In this document: positions 45,501-63,668 of the stretch, in pieces
Position numbering within the stretch: position 1 is the stretch's first letter
How the letters are laid out: each line of letters starts with the position of its first letter
Assembly: GCA_963966185.1 (NCBI GenBank)
Contig: CAWZYM010000114.1
Coordinates: 1,490,001 to 1,554,000 of the forward strand
From: Rhabditoides inermis
Lineage: Eukaryota > Nematoda > Chromadorea > Rhabditida > Rhabditidae
Length of the DNA stretch: 64,000 nucleotides
Direction: 5' to 3'
The notes under the pieces: model-generated
Database searches by the model: none
What the model was told of the DNA's origin: nothing
Seen by the model: the letters and a program-made list of their open reading frames with translations, nothing else
Position numbers and translations under genes: made by a program

Positions 45501-48170
45501 CCGCCCACCCCCTATAAATTATGCTATGGTGTCTGTCTGTATGTCGTTCCGCGGTTGTATCTCAATTTGTAGTGATCGATAGGGGTTGAGGTATGGAACT
45601 TAGACCTGAGGTGGTGACCGCTCTGCATCGTTTACCTGGGATCGATATCTGACGTTTCCTTATATGGGTTGACCGAAACTCTGATGGACATAAACGAAAT
45701 TTTAAGCACTTTTTATGTAAACTATGCTTCGTTTTCGAGCTACTGAGATGCCCTTTTGGGGTTAAGGTACTGTAGGGTCGAGTATTTAAGTTTTGATTTT
45801 TGACCTCATTTGCATATTTCCAAATACGGTAATGACGTATCTCGGTCAGTTTTGATGCCAAAGACTCCAAACTTGGTATGTGACCTAGAGACAAGTCAGC
45901 GATGTTGTTGTTTACATGTTTGTCAACAAGTAAACAATTTTGTAAACAATTTTAAAGTATGTTTTGAAGGTATCTAAGATGTTGTAGACTTGGAGGCGAG
46001 TTCAAAAATGATGTTTACAGGTGATGTAAACAAGTAAACAACTTTGTAAACAACCTGAAAGAGTGTTTTAAAGATGTCAAATGTTTAGTAACATTCTTGG
46101 TGTGTTCAAAAATGTTGTTTACAAACGTTGTAAACAAGTAAACAAACGTGTAAACAACCCGAAACTGTGTTTTAAAGATGTGTAACGTGTAGTAGACTTG
46201 GAGGCGAGTTCAAAAATGTTGTTTACATAATGTGTAAACAAGTAAACAAAATTGTAAACAACGTCAAACTGTCTTCAGTTTTGGTATTTAGTATTGTAAT
46301 GTAATTCTTAGTTGCATTAGAGGTTTGTGGACATACTTTAGTCAAAAAATTAGATTTGAGTGATGATTTCGATTTTGATGTTTGAGTGTTGAGGCCGCCG
46401 AAGGCGGCCCTAGCCCGAGCGGCGCGCCAGCGCCGCTCGGGCTAGTCCCCCTTTCATACTAATATTTACTATGGTGTCTGTCTGTCTGTCCGTCCTTCCG
46501 GAGAGATATCTCTTCTCAAAGTCTACTCTAACTACTCATTTTTTCTAGAAAGTTTCTTCAACACCTGAGAACGCAAAATTCCAAATATCTCGTCAATAGC
46601 GATCTCCTTATCATAGTTATCACCTAATCTCTTAACTATGGAGAAAAATTTCAAAATACTTTAATTAGAACCAAATTTGGAGAGTAGGTGAATCGACCTA
46701 GAAAAAGTCGATAGCCGCGATACCAGCTGCCTGTGACCTCATCTTCATGCCTAAGGGGGCGAATGTACCCAAAATGCACCCAAAATTCATGATCTTCGAT
46801 TTCTATAAAAATTGAATATAAGAAAGATTACGTATAATAGATTATAGAAACTGGTTTCCTTTTTTGAAAAGTCACCAAATATGGCGAATATGATCGACTT
46901 TTCGTACAGACGAGATAGAGGGTCCAATTTGTAAACTTAAGCTTTTATGGGCAAAAAAGCCCTTCTGTCAAAGTTTCAGATCGATCGGACTTTGTCTTCA
47001 TACAGTATTAGACATTTTCTGAGCGCGCGTTACTTGCTGGGGTCGCGCCCACCGTATTGCTCGCTACCAGCCGCCAGGTCAACTGATCGATATCGAATAG
47101 TTGGCATTCGCAATCACTGACCCATATCCACTCAGTTGTGTCTTTTTTGATAGGAATATGTCTAAATATAACAATAATGGATTGAGTCAGTTGAAAAAGA
47201 AAAAAATTCTATAACGAATAACTATCTTCAACGAATAACTTTGACAAAACGAAAAATTGAAGGTTGAAAATTAAGTAAAATGTTTCGAGACGTCAATAGA
47301 TAGTGTTTTCTAACAATCAAATCAACCCCAAACTGTTTTCAACTCTTTCACACGTGCACACAACGTGTTAGGGCGCGCCAGCCGGCTTCTTTTCTCGAAG
47401 TCATTGTAGACGTAATATAGAACTATGTACTGCTTCTTTTTTTCAGTTGAAACTAAGTTTTGAGTTTATTACTTGTACTTTTGTACATATTCAGCCTGAA
47501 ATTCCGCTTTTCGATGCAGTACAATGTCGAGTGGAAGTGAGGTGAGGTGAGAATCGAGTTCACCTTACATGTCATTTGGCAAGCACAGGCGGTCAAATTA
47601 TACTCTTAGAACGTGAGAGAGTAGACAGTAGGAAAAGAAGACAGTAGAGAAAAGAGTAGTACTTTCTGTTTAAAAAGTTTTTACATACCTTCTCTCGAAA
47701 GTCGCAGTGACTACTGCAGATGTGAGAAAAGAAGAGTAGACAGAAGGTACCATAGTACTGTCTCTAGAAAGTTATTGTCACCACAGCCGGGACGTGAAAG
47801 TATACGTGAAAGTAAGAGAGAGAATAGGAGAGAGAGAGAGAAAGAGAGAATAGGGAATAGGAGAGAGAAAAGAGGAGAGAGAAGGCAGAGTAGACATAAC
47901 TGTCTCTCGAAAGTCGCAGTGATAGTGATTAATGCAGATGTGAGAGTGAAAGTAGAAGAGGTGACGAGAGGTGAAAGTGGACAGAGAAGACATACTTAGT
48001 AATGTCTTTAGAAAGTTGACAGTAGACAATAGAAAATATAATACTGTTTCTAGAGAATATAATACTGAGAGAGAAAGAGAAAGAGAGAAAGAGATAGCGA
48101 GACAATGGGAGAGGGAGAAGAGAGAGAGAGAGAGAGGAGAGATAGGGGAGAGTAGAACTGTGTCGAGGAA

Positions 48171-48205
<35 letters not shown>

Positions 48206-51200
48206 GGCGGGGGGAGGAGGAGGGAGATAGGATGGAAAGTAGACAGAGCAGTGTAGAGGACAAAAGAGATGAGTCGGTGTAAATCTGTGAAACATGAATT
48301 AGGTGAAAAAGAAGTAGGAGATATAGTTAGAAAAAAACAAAAATTAAGCTACATATTATACAAAATACATAGAACTTGAACACTTCATCTACAACCCTTG
48401 CGTGTATGTATCTTCGTAAGAGTCATTAGAGAGCAATCCACTAATAAACATGCAAGACGAACTATTCTTCTATTTTTCTATACCTAGTGCGGAGGCGCGC
48501 AACAGCGCGCCGGAGCGCTAGTCTCCCAAAATAATATTATATATATATGTAGCAAAAGAGTCTCGTTGCAAGGCCGCCGCCTGATCACTGCTATATCACA
48601 CCGTCTCTGTAAGAATCGGACACTTTTTGGACATGTGGTTACTAGAAGCTATGCCGGCGCATACAAAGATTATCGAAGGTCCTCTACAAGATGTATAGGG
48701 TCGTTTTTGTCAAATATGCAAATTTGGCCCATTAAGGGACCACTACCTCAAATCGGTCAATTTTCACCAAAACACTTAAAATAAGAGCTCTTTCGATTCC
48801 TTATCAAATTCTAAGAACTTTTTCATATAAAATGTTTTTTCGAAAAAAATAAGTTCAAAAAAGTTATGATCTAAAAAATAAAATATTTGCATATTTTCGA
48901 TTTTTTTGAAAATGTTGCTGACTTGAGAAGCAAGAATAATTAGCACCATTTGAAAGAGCGTGTTTTGTTTGGTCTACATGATTTTTATGAAGAAAATCAA
49001 TCCTGACATCATCTGCCATCCAGACGGTTGAAAGTGGTCCGAAAAGCGATGTTTCGGCATTTTTCGATTTTTCGCCCTGTGTCACTGCGAAGAAGCAAAA
49101 AGCAAATACACCATGTTAATTTACGCACTTTGTTTAGTATATGGACGTGTTTTCATAAAAATCTATCATGACATCATCTGCCATCCAGACGGTTGCATTT
49201 GCACTATCCAGTACAACCAACGGATATGGGTCAACGAAAAACTTGAGCGGGATAGCGAACAAAAACAGCAAACGGGAATGCACTGAATCACATGAGCGGA
49301 AATCTTGGATCTTGAGATATCTTTTTGATAGTTTGAAATGATAATTAAAGGAACAGTGGCGACTTATTTCTGCCACAACCTGCCACAACTCCTCATTTTC
49401 ACACGAGCAAAACATTTGGCTGTGACCGGAATCGAACCCGCGAAGTTCGGGGGGCTACAACGCAGCGCACATGCACTGAACCAAGAAGCAAGTGGCCGGC
49501 CGTAGTTCATTTGCGGTTATGTCTCCGATCCCAGTTTTTGCAATGAACCGTTGGCGGGAAGTTCAAATTTTGAGCTGCATTCTTAGCAGTTGCAGAATCG
49601 AAAGTAACGCATAATCGTCGTTTTTTCGCTAAAACTGCAAATGTGTTAGGTCAATATGATTTTTAATAATACTCAGAGTCGAAAATAAGTCGCCACTGTT
49701 GCTTTAAAAGTGCACAATAACTGCAAACTTGTCCGGACCACTTTCAACCGTATGGATGGCAGATGACGTCATGATAGATTTTCATGAAAACACGTCCGTA
49801 TACTAAACAAAGTGCGTAGATTATCATAGTGTATTTGCTTTCTGCTTCTTCGCAGTGACACAGGGCGAAAAATCGAAAAATGCCGAAACATCGCTTTCCG
49901 GACCACTTTCAACCGTCTGGATGGCAGATGACGTCATGATAGATTTTCATGAAAACACGTCCATATACTAAACGAAGTGCGTAGATTATCATGGTGTATT
50001 TGCTTTTTGCTTCTTCGCAGTGACACAGGGCGAAAAATCGAAAAATGCCGAAACATCGCTTTCCGGACCACTTTCAACCGTCTGGATGGCAGATGATGTC
50101 AGGATTGATTTTCTTCATAAAATACATGTAGACCAAACAAAACACGCTCTTTCAAATGGTGCTAATTATTCTTGCTTCTCAGGACAGCAACATTTTCAAA
50201 AAAATCGAAAATATGCAAATATTTTATTTTTTTAGATCATAACTTTTTTGAACTTATTTTTTTTTCGAAAAACATTTTATATGAAAAAGTTCTTAGAATC
50301 TGATAAGGAATCGAACGAGCTCTTATTTTAAGTGTTTTGGTGAAAATTGACCGATTTGAGGTAGTGGTCCCTTAATAGGCCAAATTTGCATATTTGACAA
50401 AAACGACCCTATACATCTTGTAGAGAACCTTTGATAATGTTTGTATGCGCCGGCATAGCTCCTAGTAACCACCTCGTCCGATTCTTACAGAGACGGTGTG
50501 ATATACAATGACATGAAACGGATGTTGTGGTTATGTAACCACTGTAACCAGTTAACCACAACCACTAATACAACCATCCATAACCATGCATAATCCTCAG
50601 TGACCCCCGTTCTCGCAGGGCCGCCGTCTGGAGCCGCACCTCGGCGCCGTCCGCTTCGCCCTCGTGCTGGCCGTGCTGGCCGCGGCGAGTGCCGGGCTGC
50701 ACGTGGCCGTGGCGGTGGGGGCGGATGAGGTGAGTGCATGTGATGTCACTAGAGCTTCCGGCTATGCTGCCCGCCTCCACGAGACATTGAGTAGGTGAAT
50801 GTGAGCGTCAAAGGATACACGTGTAACAAAATTCAAGGTAAAGGCATATCATGTTCCGTGAACACACATTCCAACGTAAGAATTGTTCTTCTATTGTAAT
50901 CATTAAAAAAGGAGAAAAAACATTCAGCTTTTCGATCTCGACTGGAGCCACCAGTGCGCCGTCGGATTCTCTGGTAAGTGAAGGGAGTTATTGATTAATT
51001 GATTTATTGATTGATTATCGATCGACTATTGTTTTGAACGTTAGTACCTAGGTGGGATAGGGAGTAAAAGAGCTCGATGTGATGTTCTCGTTTACTGTTA
51101 TCTCTTATTTTTGTTTACGTAATTTCGCGTTTTCGTAACATTTATAATTCATTGAGGTGGTGTAATTGGTGCGCGTAGATTTCACGTTTTGTTTGTATCT

Positions 51201-51313
51201 CTGAGTTTGTTTGTTCTATAATTTTGACCCATTCATTCTCAATCCAATCCAATCAAATCCATCACTTTTCAGTGTTCGCCACGGACAGATTGCATATTGC
51301 CGATCGGTCTTGA
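36572..51313 (+). CDS. tentative 83-residue single-pass membrane protein
   Basis: Four exons join in frame: 36502-36625 (first ATG 36572), 50619-50729, 50928-50973 and 51273-51313 (TGA). The protein begins MHGDDMHLYYNMVSLLYK, has one hydrophobic helix (VRFALVLAVLAAASAGLHVAVAV) and ends QCAVGFSVFATDRLHIADRS. The exons use the same GC-rich third positions as the neighbouring genes. The link between exons 1 and 2 crosses 14 kb; it is supported by frame and by partial copies of both exon edges inside the intron (the exon 1 end at 36659-36692, 37003-37034 and 37060-37095; the exon 2 start at 37278 and 37406). An upstream exon may exist, since 36502 follows a good acceptor and the frame stays open. 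Family unknown. Confidence 0.45.
37656..38173 (+). repeat. 259-bp tandem duplication at the array's left edge
   Basis: Two copies (37656-37914 and 37915-38173) begin TTTGATTCGCATTCCGGCTTC and end at GGTACCTGAGAT. The second runs on into the first full satellite unit. Confidence 0.85.
38051..44574 (+). repeat. seven-unit 0.91-0.94 kb satellite array
   Basis: Measured from the shared phrase CCGCCTCCCCCTATAAAATT, units start at 38051, 38987, 39923, 40867, 41779, 42723 and 43637, and the array breaks off at 44575. Unit lengths are 936, 936, 944, 912, 944, 914 and 938 bp. Units are nearly identical; the shorter ones lack a TAAGTTTTGAATTTTTGAAGT segment near the junction. Each contains a perfect 16-bp palindrome GGCCGAAATTTCGGCC followed by a near-palindromic GGCCGATATTTCGGCC. 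The array lies in the long intron of the tentative membrane-protein gene. Confidence 0.95.
44590..46445. mobile_element. tandem Helitron-like units with internal minisatellites
   Basis: Two related segments. The second opens near 45510 with CCCTATAAATTATGCTATGGTGTCTG, the same motif that opens each satellite unit. Both are filled with a GTAAACAAGTAAACAA minisatellite. Each ends in GC-rich hairpins (about 45393-45497; 46393-46409 followed by CTAG at 46410-46413; and 46414-46441, a perfect 12-bp stem followed by CTAG at 46442-46445). Hairpin plus CTAG is the classic Helitron 3' end. No Rep/helicase ORF is present. Confidence 0.55.
46446..48521 (+). mobile_element. Helitron-like non-autonomous element
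   Basis: It starts TCCCCCTTTCATACTAATATTT directly after a CTAG, then ACTATGGTGTCTGTCTGTC. It ends with the perfect hairpin GGCGCGC-AACA-GCGCGCC (48494-48511), six bases, CTAG (48518-48521) and a T. A 5' TC, a 3' hairpin plus CTAG, and no target duplication fit a Helitron. The interior has GA-rich degenerate repeats (47620-48280) with a recurring CTCTCGAAAGTCGCAGTGA phrase, and no coding capacity. Confidence 0.6.
48596..50501. mobile_element. 1.9-kb long-TIR fold-back transposon
   Basis: Inverted arms of about 600 bp start TCACACCGTCTCTGTAAGAATC and end with the complement, flanked by TATA (48592-48595 and 50502-50505). The uninterrupted site exists at about 37491-37533 (CTGATCACTGCTATATACATTGACATGAAACGG), which confirms the ends and the 4-bp target duplication. 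The right arm carries an extra internal tandem copy of about 140 bp (from 49735 and 49902; CCGTCTGGATGGCAGATGA). There is no long ORF. Confidence 0.85.
49345..49707. mobile_element. TTAA-flanked MITE with tRNA-like core, nested
   Basis: The termini TTAAAGGAACAGTGGCGACTTATTT and the complement of GAAAATAAGTCGCCACTGTTGCTTTAA match with one difference. Inside, on the minus strand, is a B-box-like GGGTTCGATTCCGGTCACA. It lies within the larger 48596-50501 element and is related to the fragment at 2745-3035. Confidence 0.75.
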
Positions 51314-57703
<6,390 letters not shown>

Positions 57704-60375
57704 ATGGATGAGGAGGGCCTGGAGGAGTTCTATAGGCGCAGCCGGGAGGCCGATGAGAGGCGACGGCTCATGAGCAAGGTGGGAGGTTTTTTGTTTTGTT
57801 TTTGTCAAAGTCACCTTTGTTCCAAAGTCGCTTTCCATGCATGAGAGGTGTTTCAGTGTAAGCGCATGAAGAGTAGATCTTTCCTTCAGTCGTGTTGTGA
57901 TTTGGAATTGCCATGTTGATGTATGTTTCGGTACATTACGAGAGCGATCAAAGACATTGTCCACTTGTAAGTACGTTTCAATGTGATAAGATATTAACGA
58001 GAGTATTTGTTCGGATAATAGTAGTATTCGTTCCCTGCCTAAGCTATAAAAGCTATATAAGTAGTTTTCAGGCGGTTGACAACTTTCGCTGCCAGCTGCA
58101 CTCTTCGATGCACTCTGAGGGAAGCGACGGGAGCAGGAGTCCTGGTAGCAGGGCCAGTCTGCTGAGGGACGATGGAAGGAGGGGGAGGAGGTGGGAGGGA
58201 GGGAGAGAGAGAGGAAGGAGGGAGGGAGAGAGAGGGAGAGGGAGAGGAGGGAGGGGGAGGGAGAGAGAGAGATAGAGAGGGAGGAGATGGGAGGGAGGGA
58301 GAGAGAGAGGGAGGTGGGAGGGAGAGAGGAAAAGAGAACCCTTCAGATGCACCCCCATCCTGCTCACCATCCTGGTTCTCTGTCTTCTCGCATGCATAGC
58401 CGCCCTGCTCCTCGCCCTGCAGGGTGGGGAGAAGGGGGGAAGCGAGTGTGGAGGAGGGGCAGGAGGAAGGGGAGAGGGCAACCCGTGGCTGATGGAGGTC
58501 AGGGAGGACGTGGATGGGGTGGGTGCTTGTTCTTAGATATTTGAGATATCGTGTTTCATAGTTTTGAGGTATGTAGTAGTAGCTTGTCATTTCCCTGATG
58601 AATGTCAGGGAAGATGTGGAGATGGTGGGTCGGTGTTCTTGTTACATATCTATTGTGTTAGAGTGTTGGAAATGAGTGTGGTGACGTATGTTGTAGCATG
58701 TATTATTTGAAGTTAGGGAAGACGTGGATGGGGTGGGTCGCATTTTTCCATTCCTGGCACTTATTAATATGTTTCGTATGTGAATAAGTGTGTGCTGAAG
58801 AAATAACATGTAATTCTGATGAAATCTATGGCTGATGTCCGTAATCTTAGTGTATTCATTCTGAGCGTCATGAAGCGTCATGAAAAAGTACGTTTCACGT
58901 TTTGATAAGTAATACACGGGTCATAATAACAATAATAGCAATGTGTGTTTTTTCTCACCGTCTCTATAATCAATGAGTGATAGATATAGTCAATCAATTA
59001 ATGAAATTCAAATGAAGTGATATTCAAAAGTGCCTGTTGTACTGCGTTACGCATATTTTATTAGGGAAAACAGAAATAGAAAAAGTTTTTAGTATCGTTC
59101 TTAATTTTCTTAGTAGTTCTTAGTAGTTTTCTTAGTGTCTTCGTTCCCAGAGCCACTTGGTATCTGATCATGTTCCATTGTTCAGTTGTGAGAAAAGTGT
59201 GTCGTGACTTGAGGTAATAACATGTAATCACGTAAATGTTTGTTGTATGACAACACGTACGTTTCACACTTTCGATATGAAACACGGTAGCCGTTTTATG
59301 TAATGCTCCCCTGATCATGAATCACACCAAATAACACAAACGTTCGACAGTAGCGATTCCTTACTATATCTGCTTGCAGCTCTGTAAACTCTCAATCAGA
59401 AAGTTCGCTGCCTATCTCTCTATTTCACTCTTCTCGCGGTTAGAAACACTGAGACAGAATTATAAAAGAGAGAAATAGCCAGGTATGCCCACCATGCGCG
59501 TGCGGCGGCTGCTGACCGCATCGTCCAGGGCTAACTCGCTGATTCGCACTATATCCATTTCCCTATGCTCTTCGCCAGAGCGATAGTTTTCGATCTACCT
59601 CGCTTGCAGTTCGAAACACGGTGCCATAACCGTCTGCCATTCTTGTTTTGCGCGCTATTGCAGAGAGCTGACTCTCCGTCTTCCTCTGGTCTACCCCACC
59701 GCGCGCAACTCATTGCGAACATAGAACTATATCTCATTCCATTTGCAGCTGGACTCGACCTCCTCCCGCCTGCTCGCCTCGTTCCGACCGGAGAGAATCG
59801 GCGCGGATCTGCGATGGCTGAGCGAGGGCATGCATGTGGCCGGCACACGGGAACAGCTGGCCATCATGGCCCGGCTGGCGAGAGAGGTGGGCCTGGGTGC
59901 AAGGGTGGAAGAGGCGGGGTCTGAGGAGGCGTGGTCTAAAAAGACATTTTTAGTACGAGCAGCTCGGTTTTCGCGTGTCTGTGCACAACTACACGGTGTT
60001 GTTGAACTATCCCGACTGGAGCAGAGGGAACACGGTGGAGGTGTACAAGGGACGGGGGGAGGGAGGTGAGGGGAGAGAGAGAGAGAGAGGGAGAGAGAGG
60101 AGAGAGGGAGGGAGAGGGAGTGAGAGAGAGGAGGGAGGTAGAGAGAGGAGGGGAGAGAGAGAGAGAGGGGGAGATAGAGAGAGAGGGGAGAGGGAGAGGA
60201 GAGAGGGAGGGAGAGAGAGGGAGAGAGAGAGAGGGAGAGAGGGGGAGAGAGAGAGAGAGAGAGAAAGTCCGTCTTTCAGATGAGACGACCGAGTGGGAGA
60301 CGCTGTCGGCGGGTCTCGGCCGGGTGGCGGAAGGGGATGAGGAGATGGAGAGACAGGTGAATATGTTGACATGTT

Positions 60376-60437
<62 letters not shown>

Positions 60438-63400
60438 GAATTTTACAGATTAGTGTTCCACAAACGTTTGCGTGAATAGGCGTGCGTGTTGCGTATTTTC
60501 TTGCGTAGTGTTTTTTTGTAATCGCAAAGTCTGTTTTTTGAACGTGTACTAGGACTTTCCACAGCGTAATTGAAGTATTTTTGAAATTGGCGAGAGTCTA
60601 GATGCGATTGAAGCGTATTTCATGTGTTTTCTTGTGATCGCAAAATGAGTATTAAATTTGAAGAAGTTTTTGAAGATGGTTTCATCAGCTACGGAAACAT
60701 CATCTATATAGCCTGCGCCAGAGCGATAGATGTCGATCTACCTCGCTTGCAGTTCGAAATACGGTGCCATAACCGTCTGCCTCTCTTGTTTCGCGCGGTA
60801 TTGAGAGCTGACTCTCCGATTTTCTCTGATCTACCCCACCGCGCGCAACTTATTGCGAGCATTGAACTATAGATTTCTGCTTCAGCAATCGGATCCGCGC
60901 GCGCGTCTGTGGTGGAATGCGTACAGCGGGAATGGGACGGCGGTGGGACATGTGGTGTACGCCAATTACGGGTTCGACGAGGATTGGGGGGTCCTGGAGA
61001 GGGTGGGTGGAGGGAGGAGGAGAGAGAGCGAGGGAGAGAGGAGAGATAGGGGGAACAGGGAGGGAGGGAGGGAGAGAGAGAGAGATCTATTCCAGTCGAA
61101 CATCCCTCTCCGCGGCGCCATCGTGCTGATGCGCTACGGAGGCATACCGAGGGCGGATAAGGTGGGTAGACATTTTTTTTACACCAGCCACATTTGTTTC
61201 CAACTTTGCATTATGGTAAGAGTTAGAGAAGCAGGCAGCGGACCTTCTGGTCGAGACTCTAGGATAGGAGTGAATGATGTCCGTTTACCTTGCCTTGCAG
61301 GTTCGGGAGGCGGAGCGTCGCGGCGCCAAGGCGGTCCTCCTCTTCTCCGATCCCATCCACTACACCGGATTCGACAGGAACGCGGTAGGCTACTCTCCTT
61401 CGATTGCTAACAGAGATCCAATCACCGGGTTACGGTATAAGAGAGGAATTTTGAGAGGAACGCGGTAGGCTACTCTCTTTATCCGATTGCCAACAGAACT
61501 TATCGGCTTGCGGTACACGGTGTTTGGTAGTGTGCTTATCCGTGGTGCGTGATTATTAATAGGTGTAGAGGGGAACCAAGCTTCGAATTATCACCAAGAA
61601 CTGACGCTTTCGTTTTAGTGAGCGTGTGAAGCGTATGACAATTAAGTTAGACGGTTTGGATTGTAACAGCAGTTTGAAATGCAATGATTACTCATTTCTT
61701 CCGAGTCAAGATTTGGTGCGAGTGTGAATCATATCTTTAGTTGTTTTCGAGAATGGTGTAAAAATGACTCACAACATTTCCAGATATCCGAAATATCCTC
61801 GAGAAATGAATCATCGAGCGTATCTGATTAAAGGAGTGGAGCACGGAGTGATGAAATGAAATGATCAGCTGCTATCACACGTCAAAAATGATGATACATA
61901 ACGTCAGTTATTCGTGGCGGGACCAATTTTGAAAATTAATTCCCATTGGAAACTCGTGCCAAGTTTGTACTACACCACGAAATACTGACGCATAGCCTGA
62001 TTTTCAAGATGCCATTTCATTTTATATCAAATTTATATTGAATGATATATTTTTAATTTTGGTTTCAAGTGGATCGCCATATCAATATTGACTATGTCGA
62101 CTTCATGTCATTATTCCGTGCACCTCTTCTTTAATATCTCCGAAAAAATTATATTAATTGACCAGGGCTTCACTATCTCTATGAACAATTTCATGAAACC
62201 TATACTTGATCATAATACGACTTGGACTATTATTATAATTACCCTTAAACCTTGACAATTGGTCAGAGCGCGTCTCTTATCCTTTATTTTTCGATTCTCG
62301 TTGAACTTCATACAACTGACTAACTCTCTGCCTTCACTACTCGATATTATACCGATTCAACATCTTGTATACCACTCTCAACCTCCACATTTGGGTGTAG
62401 ACTTGACTCTCTCCCCTCGCAGACCTTCCCCTCCACGCTGTGGCTGCCGGGCTCGGGCGCGCAGCGGGGCAGCCTCCTCTCCACGGTCGGAGACCCCGAG
62501 ACACCCGCCATGCCCAGTATGCAGTATGTGAACAGACAGGGTGGGTGAGATTGAGAATACATACAAATTGGGAATTTGTTGTACAGTTGAATGTTTGCAA
62601 TACGTTGCGCGCAGTGGGGTAGATTAGAGGAAGACGGAGAGTCAGCTCTTGGCAATAGCGCGCAAAATGAGGCAGACGGTTATGGCACCGTATTTCGAAC
62701 TGCAAGCGAGGTAGATCGAAAACTATCGCTCTGGCGCAGACTATATGTCAAGAGACAGGGTGGGTGCTATTTTGAAGCAGCCGGTTGGTTGTGAGAAAAG
62801 GTTAAGGAAACGTTAGGAAAGCTTGATTAGGGGAGAATTTGTATTGCAGTCTTCAGTGTGTGAAGAGAGAGAGAGAGGGTGGGGTGATTGTATGAGTTTT
62901 ATAGTACAGTCAATATGTGAATCCGCTCCCACATCATAAGTCATTGGAATGATGCATAGTTTATTGAATAAGATTCTCTTTTTGTGATATGTACGCTACA
63001 GCAATGAGTCTCGTAACTATTGTTTTACACCAATAGGTAAAATGGCAGTAGGCCGATAAACTGCTTTCAGAAGACGCGCGCAGCCTTCTGGACAAGGGCC
63101 AGCTGCCGCGCATCCCAGTGACTCCCATAGGCTACGACGACGCGCATGCCATCATGCACAGTATGGACGGACCAGCTGTCAAGGTAGTGTTTGTTTGGAA
63201 ATCATTTATCTCCTTAGAAATCGTCAATTACGGAAATTCCAATTTGATCTCAGCATTGATCTATTTGATCTCGTTGAGGATATTCGAAGGTATGTAGTTG
63301 AGACATATACAAGGATGCTGTAGCAAAGTTTCAAAGCTGTGTGTTAAATATCTACATTATATTCAAATATTCATAATATCCTCCGTATTGGAAGTTGAAT

Positions 63401-63668
63401 CATATGATGCATTTGTTCAACGGGTGAAACATATTTTGATTGTCTTCTGGGATCATCGTTATTCCAACGATCTGAATGATCCTAGACCGACCCCTGTTTG
63501 TAGTAGGAACCGTGTTTGGAGTCGTTTTCGAGAACCTCTTTCGAAGAGAGACTCAACTGATCCTCTTCTTTTCTAGGACGCCGGCTGGCGGGGCGGCCTG
63601 TCCTCGGTGTACCGCCTGTACGGCACGGGCATCTACCGCGTGTCGGTCAGGTCGCGGAGCGTGCATCG
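57704..63668 (+). CDS. glutamate carboxypeptidase II-like M28 peptidase, 5' part
   Basis: Twelve in-frame exons: 57704-57778, 58072-58190, 58347-58518, 59749-59886, 59954-60065, 60280-60356, 60886-61002, 61096-61161, 61301-61384, 62423-62540, 63071-63183, 63577-63668. They give 427 residues plus two bases; the gene continues past the window. It is a type II membrane protein: an acidic/basic cytosolic head, a helix at about 67-90 (ILLTILVLCLLACIAALLLAL), then the ectodomain. Family hallmarks are GMHVAGTREQ, VSVHNYTVLLNYP, the PA domain (GHVVYANYGFDEDW, GAIVLMRYGGIPRADK, GAKAVLLFSDP), WLPGSGAQRGS and LPRIPVTPIGYDDA. The zinc-binding catalytic domain lies downstream. The family cleaves C-terminal glutamate from peptides and folates at the cell surface. 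A 5' half only, so activity cannot be judged. Confidence 0.93.
59563..59731 (-). mobile_element. TATA-flanked 160-bp MITE, copy 6
   Basis: Minus-strand copy in intron 3 of the peptidase gene; its end lies 17 nt before the acceptor of exon 4 (59749). Confidence 0.85.
60707..60871 (-). mobile_element. TATA-flanked 160-bp MITE, copy 7
   Basis: Minus-strand copy in intron 6 of the peptidase gene; its end lies 14 nt before the acceptor of exon 7 (60886). TATA is present on both sides. Confidence 0.87.
61828..62134. mobile_element. TTAAAGG-type MITE, copy 2
   Basis: A 307-bp relative of 28-343 in the same orientation, in peptidase intron 9. The ends TTAAAGGAGTGGAGCACGGA and TCCGTGCACCTCTTCTTTAA are inverted. 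Confidence 0.75.
62582..62745 (+). mobile_element. TATA-flanked 160-bp MITE, copy 8
   Basis: Plus-strand copy in peptidase intron 10, starting about 40 nt after the donor. Directly after it, CAAGAGACAGGGTGGGTG (62749-62766) echoes the exon 10 end GAACAGACAGGGTGGGTG. Confidence 0.85.
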
